NCBI RefSeq assembly: GCF_003589595.1
Contig: NW_020653993.1
Span: 8,114,100-8,178,099, forward strand
Direction of reading: 5' to 3'
DNA from: Hyposmocoma kahamanoa
Taxonomy: Eukaryota > Arthropoda > Insecta > Lepidoptera > Cosmopterigidae
Length of the DNA stretch: 64,000 nt
Positions 33,055 through 43,650 of this stretch are shown here, piece by piece (positions within the stretch are counted from its first letter, which is position 1; each line of letters begins with the position of its first letter). The position numbers were made by a program, and so were the translations under genes. The notes beneath the pieces were generated by a model, which was not told the DNA's origin, made no database searches, and was given only the letters and a program-made list of their open reading frames with translations.

Positions 33055-33785
33055 AAAGTGATCAACTTTCATCCTTTCGATTACCCAACCCACAAATTAC
33101 TAAACGAGTGCGATGTTCTATCTGTTCGGCAACTGTTTATCCTGCAAATAATTTTGAAAAAACACTCAATTACTCCATATGATTACATGACTGTAACTAA
33201 GCAAAGACGACACGATCCCTTTTCATCTCGTACACAACTCCGCACAGCACACTCACATAGATTCTTCTGCTTCCTTGGCACATTCCTTTATTTTAAAATA
33301 AATTCTACTTTGCATTATTTTCATATGAATAAAACTGAATGTAAAAAGACCGTCAAATTTTGGCTTAAGAGTAAAACCTACAATGATACCGAGGACTTGT
33401 TGGAAGTTATTTCATAATTTATATTTATATAATAAGTAATGTTTAACTACTTATCTTTTATAAATTGTAACGACTTATAACTACTTATCTTTTATTTGTT
33501 AAATTTATAAAATCTTTATTTTTTAAGCTTTGTTATGAAAAATGCACTATTATGCCTAAAATACAGGTACACATGTACTTAGTTTAGGCATCGCAATTGC
33601 ACTATTAGGCACTAAGATTAAAATGTTTAATTTTACCATGATTATTTTATATAATTTAGATTTTTTTTTGTTTTGTTTATTACTGTTTATTTTAATATTT
33701 TATCTTCAATTACATTGTTTTCATTATAATTGTATTAGATTAAGTCATATTGAAATAAATTTATCTTATCTTATCTTACCTCTCA
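33055..33785 (+). pseudogene. LINE C-terminus and 3' UTR (CR1/L2-like) with a TTATC tail
   Basis: The 119-codon ORF at 33058-33417 reads VLSVRQLFILQIILKKHSIT, RFFCFLGTFLYFKINSTLHY and KTECKKTVKFWL. This is the kind of conserved C-terminal block that follows reverse transcriptase in CR1/L2/Jockey-type LINEs. A 3' UTR of about 350 bases follows, ending in AATAAATTTATCTTATCTTA (33759-33778). The catalytic RT domain is missing. The 3' end is well preserved, so this is probably a 5'-truncated insertion. Confidence 0.65.
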
Positions 33786-33789
33786 ATTT

Positions 33790-34050
33790 TTCCTTTTTTT
33801 TTTCAAGTCAAAATCGGATATTTCTAATAACTAATACATATTTTGTTGAATTTAGAGTAGCTTTGTGACTCGAAGTAAATTAATTTACTCTTGGATTAAA
33901 TATTTCTGTCTTATAACTAAAATACACTTGAGACTTTTTTTACTATTATCAAGTAATTATTCTCTAGCGTCTATAGGGAGAGGATCGTTTTGTTGGTTTT
34001 AATAAATTTGTCTTCATAAAAAGAATTTTGTCTTTTTCTAAGTAATCTGC
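33790..34050. other. No recognisable gene
   Basis: AT-rich spacer between two LINE fossils. Confidence 0.5.
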
Positions 34051-34052
34051 TT

Positions 34053-34442
34053 TTACCGTGCACCATGCATGCGTATAAGATGTCTGTTCACGCCTCGTTT
34101 GAAGGACCCCATATTGTAAGACTGAGGGAATACGTGCCCTGGAAGGGAGTTCCATTTCTCAACTGTGCGACAGAGGAAGGTGCCACCAAACCTTTTAATT
34201 CGCGATGGAATACGGCTAGTTGTAGAACGGTGACTACGGAGGCCAGCACGCGTGTTTCGGACCAGGAAAGGGGAGGGCGGGATAAGGTTGAACAGTTCTT
34301 CAGAACACTTTATATGGTACATCCGATAAAAGGCGCAAAGTGATGCAACGTCTCTATGCAGTTGTAGAGGTTCAATGTGTGATGAGACTTCTTCATCGCG
34401 AATGACTCGCGAGGCGCAACGTGCAACTGTCCAAGGCATCGA
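34053..34442 (-). pseudogene. LINE RT-ORF C-terminal fragment
   Basis: A 128-codon minus-strand ORF reads RVIRDEEVSSHIEPLQLHRD, VASLCAFYRMYHIKCSEELF, LIPPSPFL, WNSLPGHVFPQSYNMGSFKR. This is the conserved C-terminal domain after reverse transcriptase in a non-LTR clade common in insects. The frame is open to the stop. Upstream RT sequence is absent. Confidence 0.82.
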
Positions 34443-34444
34443 GA

Positions 34445-35375
34445 AGATATTAGTTATTTAAGACAGTATTAGCTATTTAAAATTTCACAATAAAGCGTAA
34501 CAAATTCGTCGGACAGTGACTCCTTTCCATCGAACGCTTATCTGACGCCTCAATATCATAACTATCAACCTCGAGACTCACCTCGAAGAGCTGTATCAAT
34601 CACTTTGTGCAAACCTGTCCTTTGAGAAAAATGAATTTTCCAATACCTCGTGTAACCTTTATCATTACGTTATACGGCAAAAATATTTGGTACCTTTCAC
34701 AGTCATATATCTAGATAGACGCCGCAAGTGTACGTACTTCGCGTGCCCAAAGTAAGTGAATTTAACTTACTTGCTGCTGCTACACTTCAGAACGCGCTCG
34801 ACCGTTATCGTAGATAAACACCAGTGGAAAACGTGAAAAATGCATAATTGTGCCATTATAAACTCCAAAAGCACCATAACCATGGGTAAACTGGTAAACA
34901 GGTACGTTTCCTTCCACGAGCAAGTGATTTTGTAATCAGAAGATGCATCATTTATTTTAAAAACAATTATTTTGGTTTTGTATGAATTTAGAGAAAACAA
35001 ATATGCAACCGAGTGTATGCCTCATGATTTGTAATACATTGCGGCTTTTACTTGGTGCGATATCTTTGTGATCCTTTGTTAATACACCATGAATATCGAA
35101 CGAACGTACTTTTGTATAATGCATTCAGTTTCGTGGTACGACCGCTTGTACATTTCTTTGGCTAAGTTTAGCATTTAGTGATGTATACGTTAGGCAACAC
35201 TGTTCTCGATTCTGACCGATTTTGAAAACAAAGGGACGAAAATGATTACGACCTTAGCGATATTATAAAAATATTCTATAACTCTTTTGTTATAACGTTT
35301 AGTAACGTTTCATTTTTTTTTCTGTTTTATAGTATCTATCTATTATCAGTAGTATCTGTAATTTCGATAATTTTT
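34445..35375. other. No recognisable gene
   Basis: AT-rich, with chance ORFs only. Confidence 0.5.
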
Positions 35376-35380
35376 GCAGC

Positions 35381-36000
35381 ACGTTGCCTCGAATGTCCGA
35401 ATATAGTGAGCAAATAATTACATACATCGCCGGATATGTAGTACGAGTAATACAAAAAATATATAATGCAAAGAATTAACAGCGCTGTCTTTACAAAAAC
35501 CTAGAGTTGGTCATACGTATGAGTTCGTTGCTTTCGAGGACGAAGATGGTCTAGTTTATTCCACCTATGATGCTATACAAATATGCAGAGTAGCAGAGTT
35601 AGAAATCCGAGAAATAATAAACAAATCACAAAAATTTCACATGAGACCGTCATTATGTAAACCTCCTCTGATTAATCAGATTTTACCATATTTTGTCAGC
35701 AATAATCATTGACTTACAAATAAATGGACGACGGGTCTAATACAAAAACCACGAAAAAAATGTCCCAAGTCAACCTATTCGAAATTTAAATTGTAATGTC
35801 ATCGCAGTATCGCGCTGTCAGTAGAACAAATGAAGACTAAAGCGGAGTTTGGCGCTCTGTATACGATTTTAGCGCCTTACAAGTGCGGACACTTTTTAGC
35901 GCGGACCCGACGTCCATATAAGTCAATGGCAATAATATTTTCATTTGTCTTGCCATTCGTCAATTTGATCAATTACAAACAGAAAACCATCTAGTAAAAT
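35381..36000 (+). pseudogene. P-element/THAP9-type transposase fossil, second copy, split by a MITE
   Basis: After a possible acceptor (TTTTTGCAGC) the frame reads MSEYSEQIITYIAGYVVRVI, then a stop. In a second frame it reads ALSLQKPRVGHTYEFVAFED, DGLVYSTYDAIQICRVAELE, and PLINQILPYFVSNN up to 35706. Motifs match the fossil at 133-840 in the same order. The MITE at 35707-35928 interrupts it. The frame can be followed for a short way on the far side. It is inactive, with a stop, a frameshift and the insertion. Confidence 0.65.
35707..35928 (-). mobile_element. MITE, 8-bp-TSD family, copy 2 (short form, 222 bp)
   Basis: The ends CATTGACTTACAAATAAATG and GACGTCCATATAAGTCAATG are inverted repeats. 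GCAATAAT flanks both sides (35699-35706 and 35929-35936), an exact 8-bp duplication. It lacks the segment holding ATGTCACTACGTTTAAATAG that is present in the long form. Confidence 0.95.
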
Positions 36001-36004
36001 GAAT

Positions 36005-37220
36005 TAAGGCAGTCGCAAATTCATATGCTGACGTGCGTATTCATATTTAAGTTAATCGATAAGATCTCCTATTACAAAAAGATGTTATATAATAAGCTCA
36101 TTTTATTGGAAGGACAATAATTTCAATATTTGAAGTCGATTAAAAATTAAAGTCTTAATTTTTTAAGTAATCAACATTTTTTTAAAACAAGTAAAATAAA
36201 GGACTTAATTATCTTATTCTACTATTTTTTACTGTATTATTATTACGATTACTTGTAATCAACAAAGACTTGAACAAAAATTATTATATTTAGAATCGAC
36301 TAATTGAATGGAGTACGCGTGTTTACGAGTATTCCGTTCATTCAATCGATTTAGAGCGAGCTGACGGAGGTTTCCATCTCTAAATAGCTCTTGTGATGTC
36401 ATAGTGCGTAGAAAAAATGTGGCTCGCTTGGTTTTCATACAAATTATATAATCATAGATATACTTGGTACTTGGTGCAACGGGCTGGTATATGTAGATAT
36501 ATGTAATAATATATATAGGTATAATCATAGATATATGTCTGTGGTACCTTTGCTTTTATAAAGCCACATGTAATTGTACGTCAAAAGAGCATATATCACA
36601 TGAAAGTTATAAAAATAATACGGACCAAAGATGTCTATGTACCAGCGTACCAGATGCGGCGTTCCAAACACACGATGGGTTTCACTGATGTGCGGTGAAG
36701 ACACAACACTTCAATATCATAGATTAATAAGCAACAGAGCGTTCTGACTACACAATAACAGACCAGGGAAAATATGAATAAAATAGTTATTATAGTACAG
36801 TGAATTCCCTAGTTTAAGATCAGATAATGTAGTTGTCAGGCGCAATATTCTGATTATTTATTTCCATTTTTATATTATTACTGCATCCTTTTTGTTTCAT
36901 CTCGTATACCAGAACTTTCACACAAAATTCACCTCGTAATTTAATCAACAAGATATAAGATTTCCGCAACTACATACTTCCTGGACCGTGTAATTCGCAA
37001 GGGTCCTAACAATTACCGCGGAACCCTAATAAACTAGACAATCTGGGCAAAGATGTTAACCAAACCTCTTTAGACTAAGGCACCTTTGTGCAAATACGTG
37101 CGGTATAACCTTTAAAAATAGTACAGACTCAATTCAAAAGGTGTCTCTCTGTTCGTCTCTTTGCTAACATATAATTTAAAAATCGAAATGTACAGAGATT
37201 TTATTAATGATACAGATATC
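36005..37220. other. No recognisable gene
   Basis: AT-rich, with AT microsatellite-like runs near 36480-36540. Confidence 0.5.
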
Positions 37221-37224
37221 AAAG

Positions 37225-37370
37225 AATAGAAAGAAAAATTCCATCGATCTGACTGGATGAAAACCAAGGTCAGTTGCCACACCAGTGCCACCGCTCTTAC
37301 CGTCTGAGCTACAGGTAGGGAGTCAACAAATCCTATTCTCCATGTGCTTGTTGCAGATCATTGTGTTCGA
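37225..37370 (-). mobile_element. tRNA-derived SINE, family C
   Basis: The minus strand shows GTAGCTCAGACGGTAAGAGC (A-box-like) and a B-box region ending TCCAGTCAGATCG. The upstream part has CAAGCACATGGAGAATAGG. It is similar to the copy at 12330-12485. Confidence 0.65.
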
Positions 37371-37424
37371 ACGGCTCTTTTTACCGTCAATGGAAACAAA
37401 CTGGTAGAGTATTTAAAAAAAAAC

Positions 37425-37462
37425 AATATTATGGTAATTATTGCTATAATTACCATAATATT
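37425..37462. repeat. Perfect palindrome, 17-bp arms
   Basis: AATATTATGGTAATTAT and its exact complement flank a 4-base loop, TGCT. Confidence 0.95.
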
Positions 37463-37474
37463 TAGGCAATGAAG

Positions 37475-37625
37475 CTATATTTCCGGATTTAAATCGTGTC
37501 TTTTCAAACAAACCGATGTTTTAAGGCGGGTTCCATGGTCACGGTTGGTTTATTCGAAAAAACAAATATAGGCGATTTAAATCCCGTAAAAATATTGTTT
37601 CATTTCCTATGTGTAACAAACGCGA
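37475..37625. mobile_element. Penelope-like terminal repeat (type 2), folded back
   Basis: The left part (CCGGATTTAAATCGTGTC..TCAAACAAACCGATG) is the minus orientation of the block and the right part (GAAAAAACAAATATAGGCGA..GTTTCATTTCCTATG) is the plus orientation. They join near GGTCACGGTTGG. Confidence 0.55.
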
Positions 37626-37799
37626 AAACTTAAGAACTTCATATTTACCATAATATTGTATTTTTTTACTAGCTACTCCATTAGCTTTAAGACCCGGAAC
37701 ACTAAGATTCATTCGATCGGGCTGATGCTCTACCAATCTTTCTCTGGGCTTACTGTTAGATCTCTGTTTTTGGTTTTTAACGATTCTTTTGCCTTAAGC

Positions 37800-37965
37800 G
37801 CCATCTGTGAAAAATTTATTTCTTCAATCAGAGAGGTACCTTTCAGCTACCATCGGTGACGAGAAATGTCGTTTTAATAATTGTAATTTTTAAGTTTATT
37901 GAATCTTGCGATGTTATACTACCATGATATTCAATTATTTTTTGTGAAAATACTTATATTTATAA
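37800..37965 (-). mobile_element. SINE family B, outer segments without the tRNA part
   Basis: GCGCCATCTGTGAAAAATTT and TACCTTTCAGCTACCATCGG match the sequence beyond the head at 41200-41280. The 3' side (GATATTCAATTATTTTTTGT) matches the outer sequence at 11899-12026. The tRNA-like part is missing. Confidence 0.4.
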
Positions 37966-37969
37966 AAAA

Positions 37970-38810
37970 AAATTAAAGAAATATTTTCGTCTAGTAAACT
38001 GTTTGTGGATCAAAAAGGCAAAGATTCACCATATACATTGCACGGTGCAATATCGTACATTGTGTTTATGCAGAAATTTACGTATTCATGCTACATTTAG
38101 TTATAATTTATGTTTAGTTCATAATCAGTCATCTCGTAGTCTATTTATTTCACACCTATCAAATGTGTCATTATTTAGTTGTAAATCAGAACTAATAAAC
38201 ATTTTTAACTGTTATCATACTATCATTTATAAATGTATGGAACACCGTACATCTTTATGGTCCTTCGAGCCGGATTAATCTCGAATCGTCTTCCCGTCGT
38301 CCACGTGTCATCTAAATTCGGCGTGTGAGGTTCATCAAGTCAGCACTGCAGCTATTAATCACGTAAAGGCACGACTGTACTCGCTACAAAGCAGGCTCAT
38401 TCAACGTGGTTGCTAGAGATGAAGTAAAGGAAGTTCCGGACTATATACTCGATTAAGGACGCCATGTTTACTTACTACTTGTACTAAGTTTTACGGAAGT
38501 TCACTTGGCAAGGCTCCAATGTAATATGCACTGGTGTACTCTTTGTTCAGCCACCGATTTCTATGGTAATCTGATTTACATGAACTCTCTAACCTTGTAT
38601 TTACATATTCATTTGACTTACACGAGTAATGAAAACGATATGGGATATTTATTAAGGAACACTTAAATTAAAATTTTAAGACCTCCGGTACAAACCTGTG
38701 ACATCTTACTTAATTCGTAATTCTAAAAATAACTTACAAAGTTTGTCATATTTTGAGAGAGCAATTTTTGTGCAGACCCCCCAAATTAACGTTTTTTGGG
38801 GCGTTACTCC
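37970..38810. other. No recognisable gene; possible LTR-end motif
   Basis: The 91-codon ORF at 38003-38278 ends in GGTCCTTCGAGCCGGAT, the motif shared with 17468-17486. No retrotransposon protein motif is visible. Confidence 0.35.
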
Positions 38811-38813
38811 CCC

Positions 38814-39398
38814 GTTCACGCGGCATTGTACTGCACGTTACGTTTATTGAATACGGAACGGACTTGTCGAGCAAATCGTATGAATTTTAACGTATTCGAT
38901 GTGCAGAGGCGCATAGTATTAATGCATCTCTTTCACACGGCCCGAAGTCATATGTTTTTTATTGAATAGTCACCGAATAAGCGGCGTCTAATATTGAAGT
39001 ATTCGTATTGATTTTTGGTAACCTCGAATTGTCCACACGTTTTAATAAATTGTTAAAACTATCTACTGATATCCAAAAGTTATTGACAATATTTTTTCAT
39101 CGTTTTTCAGATTTTCGTACAATTTTTCAAATGTGTTTGTACGCACTGCTTCTTGATTCATTGGATGAACCCAATACCTTCTGTTCTTCTGGCGTCAAAG
39201 CCGTTAGCGTCTTATAAGCCAATATAAAAGTGAAACAAAGCATGGGTCCATCACAGACGTGTTCTCAGGGCGATTGCTGTGTGAATACTGCGGCTATCCG
39301 TCTTTCAAACGTATGAAAACGTATCGCGGGAACATCCGGTTGTCTATTCGCTTATAACCGAATACGTTAAAAAACACGCAGGACAATGCCATGTGAAC
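38814..39398 (-). mobile_element. PIF/Harbinger-like element, internally deleted
   Basis: The ends GTTCACGCGGCATTGTACTG and CAGGACAATGCCATGTGAAC are imperfect inverted repeats and continue as AACGTATTCGG-type sequence inside. The minus strand between about 39110 and 38940 reads FWISVDSFNNLLKRVDNSRL, then NTSILDAAYSVTIQ. This resembles the N-terminal part of Harbinger nucleases (FRMS.E.F..LL..V..). The DDE catalytic part is missing. A 3-bp target duplication is not evident. Confidence 0.5.
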
Positions 39399-39410
39399 CT
39401 AGACTTAGTG

Positions 39411-39612
39411 TCTTGCCAATACACGCATAGCGTCGACACGACTGAAGTCCGCGCGACCGCGATGCAACGCGAGCGCGGCGTATGCCCGAGGGCATTCGGT
39501 ACTATTCAGCAAACACTCAGTGCTGGCGTTGCTTCCACAAATTAGTTAGGGTTGGCACATTGCGATGCCCCCGCGCGGACGTCGTGTCGACGCTGTGCGT
39601 GCTTTGGCAAGA
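39411..39612. mobile_element. GC-rich foldback element, 202 bp
   Basis: The ends TCTTGCCAATACACGCATAG and TGTGCGTGCTTTGGCAAGA are inverted. Inside them AGCGTCGACACGAC and GTCGTGTCGACGCT are exact inverted copies, followed by GTCCGCGCG/CGCGCGGAC. Two overlapping plus-strand ORFs here are chance products of GC-rich DNA. Confidence 0.8.
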
Positions 39613-39614
39613 TT

Positions 39615-39925
39615 CTGCCGCTCGAAAAACGCTTGGGTGTCTTAGGCGGCAAAATAAAAATAACTTCTGTTCACTGCTCTAAACTATTAGATCGATCTTT
39701 TGACAATAAACCACAAGAAAAACGAGAGTCTCGAGACTACTTCAAAAATACGTTTTCATAATTACAGGCCAAGCATTTATGCAATTAATACATGATATCT
39801 TAAGTTCTTTATTAGGTTAAAGTAATTCAAATGCAAATACAAAAACATGTATTTCAGATAAAAATCCATGTAATATTAACAAACAAAATAACTTATGATC
39901 TCGTATTAGTATTCATATTTTTTTT
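39615..39925. other. No recognisable gene
   Basis: AT-rich spacer. Confidence 0.5.
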
Positions 39926-39932
39926 TGTACAA

Positions 39933-40225
39933 GATCAACTGACGGGGCGAACTAGTAGTGCACCTGTTAGTAAGCCACACGCCTGCCCATAACAGTTGCA
40001 GTGTTACTAAGAGCTTGAAACCGTGAAGATCTGGGGGCATCGCCACTGCGCCTGTCACACTGAGACATAAATTGACAAGTCTCATGTGCCTGCAATTTCC
40101 CCAGCACCCTTACCCTTCACAACCGGAACACAGTAATGTGACCATTACTGCTTGACGGTAGAAGTAGGTAAGGTGGCAGTACTACCCTGGACGAATTCTT
40201 TCACAAGGAGAGCTCCTGCTACTAA
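39933..40225 (-). repeat. Rep-A, full-length copy
   Basis: The minus strand runs TAGTAGCAGGAGCTCTCCTT, GTGAAAGAATTCGTCCAGGG, TAGTACTGCCACCTTACCTA, the CAGTAATG..CATTACTG hairpin, GTTCCGGTTGTGAAGGGTAA, GGCACATGAGACTTGTCAAT, and on to AGTTCGCCCCGTCAGTTGAT. With 44350 and 61868 it is a good reference for the family. Confidence 0.88.
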
Positions 40226-40339
40226 TATTATTTAATTTACAGGGACAATTATACAGCTATACAATTGTTAGCTAATTATACTGTAACTGTCGATATATGT
40301 ACATAATCTTTTAAAATATATAGAACGTATTATTTGGTT

Positions 40340-40500
40340 TTTAAATCGGTACGCGAGTTTTTCTATCTACCTGCACTTGATCTTCATTATTTATTTGTGC
40401 ACTAGGGTACTCCACGGGTTGGGGTTGAAATTACGGTGTTTAATTTCAATAGCTTCACGTACGATTCTACTATAGTGATGACGTTCTGTAGAATTTAAAA
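40340..40500 (-). pseudogene. Penelope-like element, C-terminal end of the ORF
   Basis: The minus strand (about 40475-40390) reads RIVREAIEIKHRNFNPNPWS and TLVHK, then a stop. This matches what I know of the C-terminus of Penelope-like elements after the GIY-YIG endonuclease domain (ASRIVREAIEI..). The downstream sequence (ATGAAGATCAAGTGCAGG..GAAAAACTCGCGTACCG) is repeated at 48660-48735. RT and the GIY-YIG core are absent. Confidence 0.6.
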
Positions 40501-40504
40501 TGTT

Positions 40505-40960
40505 AATTAATCCTAGTAATTTAAATGAGTACTTCAGTTGTTCACTTCCTACACGTGCGCCATATTGCTCGATCGAGTAGGGATACCTCGACTTATAAAT
40601 ATCCGGCTGTCTTCTTTGAGAAAGACAGAAAAAGCGTTACACGGTCGGGAAGTAAACAACTCTAGTTCTCCTTCATATTGTGAAAGTGGTTGTTTGTGAG
40701 GAACTATTATACTCGGTGAGTACCTGCGGATATTGTACTTGTTAGAAATTATGCTGTATCTCTGCTGTGTATGTAATTGGGTGTTTTGCCAAATTATTTA
40801 TAAAATATAGGAATTACGTAATATCACTTGTTCGCCATTATACTCGATATGATGCCACTAGACATGTATAATAGACATTACATTTATATTTGCTGAATTA
40901 TATCTAACATGTCTTATTTAATAACTGTACTGCCCACCAAGTTACTCAACTAATAAATTA
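40505..40960. other. No recognisable gene
   Basis: AT-rich, with some stem-forming motifs near 40610-40690 and no repeat that I can name. Confidence 0.45.
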
Positions 40961-40964
40961 TACC

Positions 40965-41280
40965 ACTAGTTTGTTATAATTATTAATACAAAGATCGAAC
41001 ACTCAGAAAAAATTCCTTCGATCCGGTCGGATTCGAACCGACGTCTTCTTGTATACCGTGCCAGACGCTATACCAACTAAGCCACGGAACGAACCAGCGG
41101 ACCTCACGAATTTTTCTATGTGCTTGCGTCGTGTCTTTGTACATGGTTTTTCAACGACTTTTTAGTCGTAGCGCCATCTATGAGAAATCTATGACAGATT
41201 TATCACCCAGTTAGTACCTTTACAGCTACCAGTCCTGGCGAGAGATGTCGCTATTCACTGTATTAATTAAATTTTATTAA
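40965..41280 (-). mobile_element. tRNA-derived SINE, family B, full length
   Basis: On the minus strand: head with TAGATGGCGCTACGACTAAA (near 41180), CGTGGCTTAGTTGGTATAGC, GACGTCGGTTCGAATCCGAC, tail TGAGTGTTCGATCTTTGTAT and AATTATAACAAACTAGTGG. Sequence beyond the head to 41280 (GCGACATCTCTCGCCAGGAC) is shared with 37800-37870. Confidence 0.86.
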
Positions 41281-41499
41281 TAAAATGACTCAAAATTTTC
41301 TAGACCAAAATTCTTCGGATGAAAGCCCTAATGTAAACAGACAAAACAAAAACTGTCTTCTCACTTATAATTTTTTTTTAAATGCTTGCTGTATAACTTC
41401 TGCGTATAATTATGATACCATAATATTTAATTAATTTAATATTGCACATAAATTTAATTTATTGAAAATTGCAGAACAGTATTTATTACCTTAAAATAT

Positions 41500-41700
41500 A
41501 ATACGCCAGAACGCTATTGGTGTTTTCTGTGACCTCTCAAAGGCATTTGATTGCATTGATCATAATACTCTTATTAGGAAGCTGGAACATTACGGTGTAA
41601 ATGGCAAGGCGTCGAAACTTGTCTCGTCATATCTCAACGGTAGAATTCAGAAAGTAGACATAAATGGAGTGACTTCTTTGGGTTCTCCCGATATTTAAAA
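41500..41700 (+). pseudogene. LINE reverse-transcriptase fragment (Jockey/CR1-type)
   Basis: From 41510 the frame reads NAIGVFCDLSKAFDCIDHNT, LIRKLEHYGVNGKASKLVSS, YLNGRIQKVDINGVTSLGSP. AFDC.DH..L..KL..YG is the motif 2a-3 region of non-LTR reverse transcriptases. It stops just before the expected GVPQGS block, so the catalytic YADD region is absent. Confidence 0.85.
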
Positions 41701-41896
41701 ATAATAAGAAGTCATACCGTGGTAAGAAACCTGATATTAGTGACAATCATTTAGTGAATAACCACGAAAGTCTTAAAATCTATATAAATACTATTTGTTT
41801 AAAAATAGAAAAGGGTGTTAAAAAAACTCCGAGGTGGTCTTTCTTCATATTTTACTTTTTTAACTTTAATGTGTAATTTTTTTTATATATACCAAG

Positions 41897-42020
41897 TAAT
41901 GGAACGTACAATTCGTGCGCCTGATGGTCAGAGGTATCTCTGACCATCAGGCGCAGTGCACTAACAGTGCAGTAACAGTGCAGTAACAGTTGCAGTGTCA
42001 CTCAGAGCATTACGTCACAC
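41897..42020 (-). repeat. Rep-A fragment with a foldback duplication
   Basis: The Rep-A 3' end is recognisable (GCACTGAGAGTGAC-type block; TTGTACGTTCCATTACTTGG). TGCGCCTGATGGTCAGAG at 41916-41933 and its exact complement at 41938-41955 form a hairpin with loop GTAT. AACAGTGCAGT is then repeated about three times, and a CCCATTACRT tandem lies at 42043-42078. Confidence 0.75.
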
Positions 42021-42099
42021 GGAGATTTAAAGTTGTAAAGTCCCATTACATCCCATTACGTCCCATTACATTAGTCCCATGTACAACAAATGCAACCGA

Positions 42100-43490
42100 A
42101 AATAATATATCAAGAATGTTTGTTCCATTTAAACAAGAGTATTCAATTTTATTACCTTATTGACACACAATGGATAAGCCGTTCTAGCTGATAACATTAA
42201 TGGGTCCAAATATTTAGGGAGCTATACTCATGAATATCTACAACACTTATTAAGAGAGTCACCACGTTTATCGACACGCTTATCGGAAAAAGCTTTCTGT
42301 CCCAAGTCGATTCTGCTTAATTAGGGATGCACATTATGATTTGATTTTTATGAAAATCGATTCAAATGAATACGATCTAGCAATTTTCTTAATCAATTCA
42401 ATTCAATGCGATTTTTAAGCCAATTGTGGCGGCTTTAGACGCCGCCTATTATTACGCGTTCGTTGTGGCAGTCTATTTGGACGAGTTTCGCCAAGGAGAG
42501 TGTTACACTTATATTTTTGACAGTGTTTCCGTTAGGTGGATTGTCACTTATGTCAGAGCTATCAAATTGTTCGGAATTATTGGTACATACAATTATTATC
42601 TAGTGGCCGCCATTAAGGAAATAGAATAGAATACAATTATTATCAAATAATACAGTCTATGAAGTTTACCAGGCCATTTCATTATTCGTTAAGGAGCAAC
42701 GATAAATTCCCCAAAGAATCAAATCGTCGCTTTATCGTAATCATAATTTAAACAAAAGTTTGACATAATAAAGGCTTGGGATTTGGGAAAAGCAAAAAAA
42801 AAATATCTAATGTAATTATCAAAACTTTTGAGACTATTTTTGTGAGATCGTTTCAAAAGCATACGACGAGCCGTGGTGGTTCGATTCAGAGGCAAATAGC
42901 CCATTACAAATCGTACATCCTTATCTTTAGTACTACGAACTATAACATTAGAAGGTTCCCAAACTGATTGTTCTTATGTATTGTCAACAAAGTTGACACG
43001 TTACCACTTTAAGAGACATGGCTCAGGATGCGTTGCGTTCGCGTTGCGACGACGTTGCGTTATGAGTGCTGCATTGTACAATATATAAATCAGAACGAGA
43101 AACTTAGGACGTAGAAATCATTGCATTGCGACATATAATATCTTAAGATAATCATTGTAACTCCATTCATACACAGCAGCGCGGCTTATATATCGAGTCA
43201 TGACCGCCGACTTATCGTAAGCGACATGTTTACCTAAATCACAGATTACTTAATAGTTACTACGGATATATCTCTGCCATACAAAATCGGAAATACTAAC
43301 GTTATAATAGCCTAATAAATCTGACTAATAGCACCAGGCACTCACTACGAGGAAAAAGGAACATAAGCATGCGCACACAGAGGTGAAAATAATGTTTCCT
43401 GCCATGTGCAGTCGTGCGGAACCGAATGCTCATAAATGAAAACCTTGTATGGGCTTATTCAGAGTGCAGACGCGGGCGCGGCGGCGTTTT
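42100..43490. other. No recognisable gene
   Basis: A hairpin GGCGGCTTTAGACGCCGCC lies at 42428-42446. The ORF at 42426-42629 has no motif I recognise. The rest is AT-rich. Confidence 0.45.
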
Positions 43491-43494
43491 TACT

Positions 43495-43650
43495 TTCACT
43501 AAAACCGTTAGATCCACACTTCGAAGTAGCCAACAGACGCTAGACAAAGCACTCGCTTCGCTTGTGGTTCAATCTCGACTTCCTTCGCTTGCTCAGGTTT
43601 CAGTACAAGCACTCCCGGCAAACGATATCTTTGCAGCCTTGCATAACAAA
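43495..43650 (-). repeat. Dispersed repeat K, copy 1
   Basis: The minus strand reads GTTATGCAAGGCTGCAAAGA, GTGCTTGTACTGAAACCTGA, GCAAGCGAAGGAAGTCGAGA. The same order is found on the plus strand at 50382-50475. Its class is unknown. Confidence 0.6.

Noticed and set aside
17468..38277. Two LTRs of one retrotransposon, based on shared TGGTCCTTCGAGCCGGAT
   Set aside because: The sites are over 20 kb apart with no gag/pol sequence between, and flanking similarity is not visible.
39482..39761. Overlapping ORFs of 66 and 69 codons
   Set aside because: They run through the GC-rich foldback element and its flank; two overlapping frames with no motif point to chance.
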